Notes under the pieces: generated by a model
Database searches by the model: none
What the model was told of the DNA's origin: nothing
The model's input: the letters and a program-made list of their open reading frames with translations, nothing else
Program-made: the position numbers and the translations under genes
NCBI GenBank assembly: GCA_030867875.1
Contig: JAOWCC010000577.1
Location: 91,121,740-91,185,739, forward strand
Length of the DNA: 64,000 nucleotides
Direction of reading: 5' to 3'
Origin: Actinernus sp. WN-2022
Taxonomy: Eukaryota > Cnidaria > Anthozoa > Actiniaria > Actinernidae
In this document: in pieces, positions 57,786 to 64,000 of the stretch
Layout of the letters: the number at the start of each line of letters is the position of its first letter
Numbering within the stretch: position 1 is the first letter of the stretch

Positions 57786-59400
57786 ATCTTAATCTAAATT
57801 GTGAGTAAGACTGGTAACAAGGCACAACACATAGTATAATTGTCCTGAATGCTGCTATCACAGTGGTATGTGAGACATTCGAATTAATATTCTAAAAAAG
57901 AAGTATTCAAGTACACCTAAAACAATAATAAAAATCGAATCTTTCAAACCTGTTGAAATAAGGTTCGTCGACAGGGCCCGCCCTGCATCTCATAACATTT
58001 AAATATTTCAATTTTCAATGCACTAATAACTTAGCTTTGAGCAGAATTCGTATTCGTGGGAATAAAATACCGCAAGACAGTACCTATCCGTGACCGTGCT
58101 GTAACTTTGCCTACTGTAACTCTGATAGTTGAACCTCCCACAAGCAGACTGCCGCTAGCGTCAGCCTGATGTGCGGGAGGTCGAAGGTTCAAATCCCTGC
58201 TGGACCAACACTCAGGGTCTTAAAATTAACCGAGAAGGTGCTGTCTTGGCACACTCCAACAGTAAACGGTTAGGACTTCGCGTCTTCTTGGATAACGACG
58301 TAAAAACGTAGGACAAAGTCAACAGAGGGCCATGTGGAAGATTACTGAGCTACATGTTAGCGGTAAACGTGCGGCGCTCTATATATAAAATGACGAACAC
58401 AGGTTCAACAGTGATTTGATTGGTTCAGAGGGGAAAATACTATGCGGAAACCACTTCAATGTCACAGCATGACGTATGTTAACCGTTAAGTCACTGCTAT
58501 ATCTTTCCCACTCCTACGAATTCCGCTCTTGAGGAATACGTAGTTCCTGATGACCGCGTCTATATCCTAGTTAGACTATACTCAGTATAATTTAGACTCT
58601 TAGACTGCTATTGTTTGAGTTACGACCCAGTTACAAAGTCCGAGATAGGGAATACACATGACCACGGATTATATATGGTTATGTAAACTGTTTCAACTGC
58701 ATGCCACATAACAAATAGATGTCGTTTTCCCGTGCGTCTGTCCTCTTATAAATGCACAGCTGACGTCATAACGTAACGAGGACAGCAAAGTACGTCACGA
58801 GATGCAGTCGCGTGGAGTAATTCTTCTCGTCATGTTTTGACGTCATTTGTGCATCCATATATATTCATGGCAGAATGACATATTTGTTCCATACAATAAT
58901 TAACGAAAAAGGGAAATGATTTAGTTCAACATGTGACGTCGTCTGTGCATCTCTTCTCTGATAACATATGGCTATCAGATCACCGCGTTTGGCACTGTTT
59001 ATTGTATAAATATGAATCCACATACCAGTTTTATGGCTTGTTTACCCTCTTTGATTCATTTAATGGGTTTTATAACATTTTCGGCATCTCACTTAGATAA
59101 TAACTACAAGGACAACTAAATATTTCTCGGTCTGGGAATGCCCAAATGTCCTATCCTTCATTCCTTCTCTCTCAGACAATGTTAACTGATTAAAATACTG
59201 TTAATAAAACCTGCAAAACTTTAAAACTCACATCGTCACTGTTTGGCAATTTACCCTTCTCGCCGTGTTGGCTAGAAACAATAGGTTTTGCAAGGTCAGC
59301 CTCGAACTGAGCAGTTTCAGAACGAGGTTAGGCTAGCAAAAACAAAGGATTTTATCCTCCTGGGACTCAACATGGACGCCATGTAAGAAGAGTCAATAGA
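57786..59400. other. No gene recognised
   Basis: Apart from the SINE at 58150-58325, unassigned DNA downstream of the acyltransferase gene. Confidence 0.5.
58150..58325 (+). mobile_element. tRNA-derived SINE, family 1
   Basis: B box GGTTCAAATCCC, then GGACCAACACTCAGGGTC and the tail CGTCTTCTTGGATAACGACG. The A-box half is degenerate. Confidence 0.78.
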
Positions 59401-59540
59401 GGTTTTGCACCATCACGTGATGGCAGCCATGTTGATGACAGGAACAATGACATTTGTTTAATCATGTGAAAAATTAAATCTCAAAGGAATAACATTCTAT
59501 TGCCACCAACATGGCTGCCATCACGTGATGGTGCAAAACC
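59401..59540. mobile_element. Hairpin MITE (CACGTGATGG arms, 140 bp)
   Basis: GGTTTTGCACCATCACGTGA and TGGCAGCCATGTTG are mirrored perfectly at the right end. It lies just downstream of the acyltransferase gene. Confidence 0.85.
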
Positions 59541-59664
59541 ATCGAAAGGTAAAAGTAAGAAAAATTACCAAGGCTTAAAATGACACCAGAAAATGATAAA
59601 ATGACAGCGACTCGGAGGATTACAATCTGATTCAGATACGATCTCACAATACAGGTACAAACAC

Positions 59665-59950
59665 GTAAAACCAGCACAACCGGTCAAACAGGTCCTCGTT
59701 AACATCCTTACCGTCTTTCTCCTCACCATCAAGCTGCGGTCTCGCTCTCCACCTCAAGTGTGAAGGTAGCGTCCTGTGTGACAGGTGTGTAGCAAGATCC
59801 TCAACAGGTAAAACCAGCACAACCGGTCAAACAGGTTCCTCGTTAACATCATTACCGTCTTTCTCTTCCCCGTCAAGCTGCTGTCTCGCCCTCCACCTCA
59901 GGTGTGAAGGTAGCGTCCTGTGTGACAGGTGTGTAGCAAGATCTTCAACC
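59665..59950 (-). repeat. 143-bp tandem duplication of the acyltransferase 3' end
   Basis: The unit at 59808-59950, which contains the end of the coding exon and its stop, is repeated almost exactly at 59665-59807. The boundary motif is GTAAAACCAGCACAACCGG in both. There are few substitutions and a one-base length difference, so the duplication is fairly recent. The copy lies after the stop codon, in what would be 3' UTR. Confidence 0.9.
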
Positions 59951-60317
59951 TCTTTCTCGAACTCCAGTAGAAGAAGCTTCGGGTCGCATGGCAACTGCTG
60001 TTGAACAACAACACCAAGGCGAATCTGATTTGCGTGGGAAACCAGCGATAGGGCAATCCCTGTTCTATTTCTTCTCGGCGTCCAAAAAGTCATGAGTTTG
60101 GCCATTTTACCGTTGAGGTATACCGGGGATTTTGGTCCCGAGATGTATGTGACCGTGCAAGAGGCTTTACTGAGTATAAAGTCCACCAGGCGTCGAACGA
60201 AGGAAAGTGGAAATATGAGGAGAGAGAGTCTTAGGAATCCATGCATAGCGTATCGTTCAATAACACTGGAGAATGTATCCACTCGTCTACGCATTTCCCA
60301 GAGGCGTGGAACGGCAC
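59827..60317 (-). CDS. WS/DGAT-like O-acyltransferase, terminal exon
   Basis: Seen: acceptor TTTTTCCAG ends at 60318, then an open frame of about 162 codons to TGA at 59827-59829. It enters in phase 1, matching the exon at 63188-63370. The peptide has a hydrophobic stretch (FLRLSLLIFPLSF), then SGPKSPVYLNGKM, a basic RRNRTG, and an acidic, Leu-rich tail (LLLLEFEKEVEDL). Known: the C-terminal domain of WS/DGAT enzymes (DUF1298) ends with a NVPGP-P-YL-G signature, a glycine turn and a helical E/L-rich tail. The same order is visible here, with SGP replacing PGP. Together the two exons give about 224 residues of a family usually 450-500 long. The frame could be read further upstream to 60438, but the acceptor marks the true exon edge. 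Odd: its last 143 bp are tandemly duplicated downstream. I see no clear polyadenylation signal. Confidence 0.8.
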
Positions 60318-60420
60318 CTGGAAAAACAACAGTGGCTTGATCTGTATCATCAACACGAGTCCGCGCGCGCGATAATAGACACGAACCGAAGTCGATCAAA
60401 CTCAAACTTTGTGTGCTTAA

Positions 60421-60630
60421 CTGCCTCTCGGTTAGCACAGTGGTTATTTACATGTATAAGTGCCCGTCCGAGGTGCGAGAGGTCGTGGATTCAAACCCCT
60501 CCCGGCCCTGACCAACACACGGGGACTTTAAATAACTGAGTAAAAGGTGCTGCCTTTGTAAAACAATCGCGTTCTCGAAATGCAAATGGTTAGTCCTTCA
60601 CGTCCTCTAGGATAAGGACGTAAAATAAAA
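60421..60630 (+). mobile_element. tRNA-derived SINE, family 1 (fullest copy)
   Basis: A box (GGTTAGCACAGTGG), B box (GGATTCAAACCCC), ACCAACACACGGGGAC, body, and tail (CGTCCTCTAGGATAAGGACG). It lies in the acyltransferase intron and abuts a family 2 SINE tail-to-tail. Confidence 0.85.
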
Positions 60631-60631
60631 G

Positions 60632-60881
60632 TCTGAATTTCTAACGAGACCTGAAACAACCATGGGGGCTGATCAAAGCCAGGTCCCGGCTAATCCACAG
60701 ATCGAAATGGAATTTAGCGTGTTGGTTTTTGCGGAGGGAGGAAAACCGGAGAAAAACCCTCGGAGCAAGGGCAAGATACCAACAAACGCAACTCACATAT
60801 TGCGCCGCGTTCGGGAATCGAACCTGGGCCACAGAGATGAGATGCGAAACGCTTAACCACTGCGCCACCCAGGCTCCCCGA
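60632..60881 (-). mobile_element. tRNA-derived SINE, family 2 (fullest copy)
   Basis: On the minus strand the head carries GGTGGCGCAGTGGTTAAGCG (A box) and CCAGGTTCGATTCCCG (B box), then the same body and CAGGTCTCGTTAGAAATTC tail as the copy at 9683. About 250 bp, apparently full length. Confidence 0.85.
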
Positions 60882-60980
60882 AAACTCCCTCGTCGGCCCT
60901 CACCAGAAGAGTTACCAACGTTAACTAAAGTTGCTTTACCTTGACCTTTTCATACTTTAGGTGTTCCCATTTTTCAATTT

Positions 60981-61083
60981 AATAATTATTCACTTCAGTC
61001 TCAGTGACTATTGGTGAATATTTACCGAGACGAAGTCGAGGTAAATATTCACTAATAGTCACTGAGACTGAAGTGAATAATTG
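60981..61083. repeat. Near-perfect palindrome (103 bp)
   Basis: AATAATTATTCACTTCAGTC and the rest of the 46-bp arm are mirrored around apex GAGACGAAGTCGAG. It runs directly into TTTTAGTATA. Confidence 0.9.
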
Positions 61084-62248
61084 TTTTAGTATAATTTCAT
61101 CAGTGAATATAAGAGAAATTAAAACTAGACAATAATAGTCTGACTTCTGACCCTTTTATAAGTTTTACAAGCGCGCGTGACAGGATCGTTTTGTGACACA
61201 CATTTGCATAATCACGTGCCACTACGGTTCATTGCACAAAACCACTCGACACGAGACTGGCAGGGATTACAAGAATGGATTTTCTAAAGTCAGAAAACTA
61301 CCGAAAACTACCGAAAAAAACAGTCGAAATGCACACTAGAATTCATGTTGATGCAGCAGCCTTCACTTTTGAGACCTCGTACCGTGTTACAAAGAGAGGA
61401 AATACAGCGAAAATGAGTGGAAATGGGCAAAACTGAAAATCTGCCACGGCGAGTGAACCGCTTTCATGAGTTTACTTCAAAGGACAAATTTTCTGGAAAC
61501 TACGAACTAGTTTTGTGGATTATAGCCATCACAGAATCAAAGGCAATGGTAAATCAAGAGACAAATGATTTCGGTATGAGTAAAGCATGAAAATACACGG
61601 AGACCGGCGAGAGAAGAGCAATTAACAGCAACCGGCTCCCTGAATGAAACTACAACAACAACTTTATTTAAATACCACAAATTATTATATATACAGTGAA
61701 AGGGAGATTGTTCAGAAGTAGGGTATTTGCTACCCAGAATAACTATATAAAGCTAATCTAGTTAGGTAGCGTTGTCTTTCTATCAAGAGCCACGAGGAAA
61801 ATAACTCAAGGAAGTACACTCTTTTTGACTCGAACCGTTCCCAAATTTGTAGGAAAAGGTCTCGTTGTGTTATTTATTGTTCTAAGTAGACGTTATTTCC
61901 TTGTAAAAGTTTGTGATTCATGAAGACATGCACGAGGACCGAATAAACTCAACCCGAAACTCGTAAGTTCAACTTTCTTTGAGAAGGCTTATGGATTAAA
62001 AAAAGCTTCTAGTTTAAGCCGTACTTATTTAGTAGCTTTTTTGGTGGGTTTTGGAAAAGCTTTTTCTTTCATATTATTAATTTCTTCGTGAGAAACAACG
62101 GTAAATATGTGAGCGGCAATTTAGGTAAATGCTTTGTAAGTTATATTCACCTCCAGGCGCTCTGCAGGTGAATATAGCGACGTATGATGTAATTCTCGAC
62201 CAATCAGAGCACGGGAATCTCTATATTCACTGATGAAATTATACTAAT
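61084..62248 (+). mobile_element. TTTTAGTATA element 3 (1.16 kb)
   Basis: Ends TTTTAGTATAATTTCATCAG and its inverse (CTGATGAAATTATACTAA), extended to GTGAATATA. CCAATCAGA is 38 bp from the right end. No long open frame. Confidence 0.75.
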
Positions 62249-62756
62249 AATATTTAGTGACATTCGATCCATCACCCTGAAAAAGCTGGCTGCTGTACAT
62301 TTGGACCACAATTCCTTGCGATCCCAACACAGACCGAATAACACGCAGAAATCATCTATTCTCTTCATGACAAGAACTATTCTGCTTGCTTTTTTAAATT
62401 TTCAAAATCACACTCCCGCGATTTATATTGATTTAAAGTGTTTCACACAAAGAACTATGAGTAAAAGAACAAGTCATCGCTCACTGACATAAACATAAAC
62501 AGTGCAGCTCACGAGATCGAATTTGTGGCTACCACTATACGGTACATGTGTGCCCTCGGAACACAGCTCTTGCCAGTTTGAAGTACGTAGCTAAAATAAA
62601 GCATACCTGAACGTAATAATTAATGAGTAGTAGCTCTTTAATATACGGATATACCGGATTCGACAGGGCTTTCAAAATCCTCGTGATAATTTCACATGCC
62701 TCGGGACCCATCGAATCCGGCGACTTGTATATGAAACATTTACATAGTGATAACGG

Positions 62757-63050
62757 GCCTGCAAATACAGCCGTATCGCATTGGGAACCACAATCAAAAT
62801 GTGTCTCCCGAGAGACGTGTGCGATTCGAGGCCAAACATTCCATACTGATGACGTTAAACGGCCAGGATCTGGTCGCGTTATTGGCTTGTATATGATAAT
62901 TAGACATACTCTAGCCAATCAAATGATGAGACCAGATCCTGGCCACATAACGTCATCAGTATGGAATTCTTGGCCTTGAATCGCAGACGTCTCTCTCGGG
63001 GGACGTGTTTTGAATGTGTCTCCCGATGCGAGATGGCTGTATCACAGGCC
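62757..63050. mobile_element. Inverted-repeat element (about 290 bp), possibly Mutator-like
   Basis: Arms of about 120 bp (GCCTGCAAATACAGCCG left, inverted right) include CATACTGATGACGTTA and GGCCAGGATCTGGTC. Flanks AGTGATAAC (62746-62754) and AGTGGTAAC (63052-63060) could be a 9-bp duplication with one change. A 118-codon frame across it is a by-product of the palindrome. Confidence 0.75.
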
Positions 63051-63187
63051 AAGTGGTAACCTCAAGCATTAACATATTTTAGTTTGTTGAAAAAGAATGA
63101 GAAGCATAACTCAGCCACACAGGGAGTGAGCCATGTTGGATCATGTATAACATAACGTTTAGTATATGTTTAGTATGCTACACTTAC

Positions 63188-63370
63188 CTTCTGTGCCGGA
63201 GGGAAGATTAACAAAGGTAGTAGTAGAGAGATTATCAAGTTCAAGCTTAGCGTGTTGAGGCCGAATGTCTGTTTGCAGGCAGGCACGGACATCTCCAGGG
63301 TATTCCTCTCCACATTGAAAAAGATAAGAACGTACAGCACCGGCTAAGCAAGACATCAGAACAATATCCA
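63188..63370 (-). CDS. WS/DGAT-like O-acyltransferase, internal exon (partial gene)
   Basis: Seen: a 183-nt open exon on the minus strand. It is preceded by a good acceptor (pyrimidine-rich TTGTATTTCAG ending at 63371) and followed by a consensus donor (AAG then GTAAGTG from 63187). It starts and ends in phase 1. The peptide begins DIVLMSCLAGAVRSYL and ends near VNLPSGTE. Known: WS/DGAT acyltransferases, which make wax esters and triacylglycerol from acyl-CoA at ER or lipid-droplet membranes, have a conserved NDV-L---GALR-YL segment in mid-protein followed by an R-rich strand and an LP segment. This exon matches that order, with TDIRP in the R position. Inference: it joins directly to the exon at 59827-60317, because phase and family order both continue. 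The N-terminal exons with the catalytic HHxxxDG are not in the window and must lie beyond 64000. Confidence 0.78.
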
Positions 63371-63579
63371 CTGAAATACAATTCGACATACATATGTTAT
63401 TTGTTGATTATTGCTGTTATCCTCGATAATAACACTCTTTATTCATATATATTGGGAAGTCAATGTTATTCTTATCATTCAATCATTCATATGGTCCGAA
63501 ATTGTACATTAGATAACCTAATTATTTAATGTGACCTTTTCTTTCAGATGACTGAGTTTTTCATTAGTCATACATCGTA

Positions 63580-64000
63580 TGTTATATACACACGTCAATG
63601 CATCATACGTCACCATACTTCATACATCATGTCATGCGTTACCATACTTCATACATGTCATGCATCAACTTCGTACAGCATGTACATCATACATGTCATG
63701 CGTCATACGTTACCATACTTCATACGTCACCATACTTCATACATTATGTCATGCGTCATACGTTACCATACTTTATATTTCATACTTCATACATCATGTC
63801 ATGCGTCACCATACTTCATACATCATGCCATACGTCACCATACTTCATACATCATGTCATACGTCATACGTTACCATACTTCATACATCATACGTCACCA
63901 TACTTCATACATCATGTCATGCGTCATATGTTGCAATACTTCATACATCATAACATGCATCATACGTCACCATACTTCATACATGTCATGCGTTATACGT
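63580..64000. repeat. Satellite-like tandem array reaching the window end
   Basis: Irregular units of CATACGTCACCATACTTCAT and ACATCATGTCATGCGTCA. Continues past the edge. Confidence 0.9.

Larger units (their letters stand above)
60318..63187 (-). other. Intron of the acyltransferase gene, filled with repeats
   Basis: The segment between the two acyltransferase exons carries a plus-strand SINE (60421-60630), a minus-strand SINE (60632-60881), a palindrome with a TTTTAGTATA element (60981-62248) and a 290-bp inverted-repeat element (62757-63050). No other exon is apparent, and the phases and family order of the flanking exons leave no gap to fill. Confidence 0.7.

Noticed and set aside
60318..60438. 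Upstream extension of the acyltransferase terminal exon to 60438
   Set aside because: The frame is open, but a strong acceptor at 60318 and family alignment place the exon edge at 60317; the extra residues do not fit the family.
62623..62979. 118-codon plus and 127-codon minus reading frames
   Set aside because: Both cross the palindromic arms of the 62757-63050 element and mirror each other; no domain and no codon-like pattern.
63579..63953. A 124-codon frame rich in HTSY repeats
   Set aside because: Produced by the CATACTTCATAC tandem array, not a protein gene.

Overview
This is a gene-poor, AT-rich stretch of a eukaryotic, most likely animal, genome, packed with transposons. I favour a cnidarian (a stony coral or sea anemone). 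The grounds are the tRNA-derived SINEs, the abundant hairpin-type MITEs, the CR1/L2-like LINE tails and the Pao/BEL element, with dispersed repeats that resemble those I know from anthozoan genomes. That placement is inference from repeat style, not a database result. There are no bacterial operons and no intact long reading frames.

One host gene can be supported. The C-terminal part of a wax ester synthase/diacylglycerol acyltransferase (WS/DGAT)-like O-acyltransferase lies on the minus strand at the right end, as two exons (63188-63370 and 59827-60317) with matching splice phase. Its catalytic N-terminal exons must lie beyond the right edge. Its roughly 2.9 kb intron is filled with SINEs and MITEs, and its 3' end carries a 143-bp tandem duplication.

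Layout. 1-7000: mostly featureless AT-rich DNA with a short interstitial telomere-like tract. 7000-22800: SINEs, many hairpin MITEs (a mosaic at 11291-12152, three mariner-like elements at 16504-18113, palindromes at 20123-21214), a LINE tail, and an element with G/C-homopolymer ends and an 8-bp target duplication. 23200-24300: SINE and LINE tails. 25094-29697: a large inverted-repeat element whose arms carry promoter-like motifs and splice-like signals. 29971-30342: a 20-bp tandem array with nested hairpins. 30477-37540: a LINE fragment followed by a decayed Pao/BEL retrotransposon. 35958-45426: TTAA-flanked DNA transposons, one inside the retroelement and three more stacked just after it. 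45689-52600: scattered MITEs. 52635-54159: a Mutator-like element carrying a captured RecQ-like helicase fragment in both long terminal inverted repeats. 54189-57785: a second element end, a roughly 0.6-kb tandem duplication and compound ATT/ACT microsatellites. 59665-63370: the acyltransferase gene. 63580-64000: a satellite-like tandem array.

The features do not form one pathway. The main story is layered transposition: target-site duplications give the order of insertion in several places. The most unusual objects are the gene-fragment-carrying Mutator-like element, the TTAA stack, and a group of elements sharing a hairpin followed by TTTTAGTATA.
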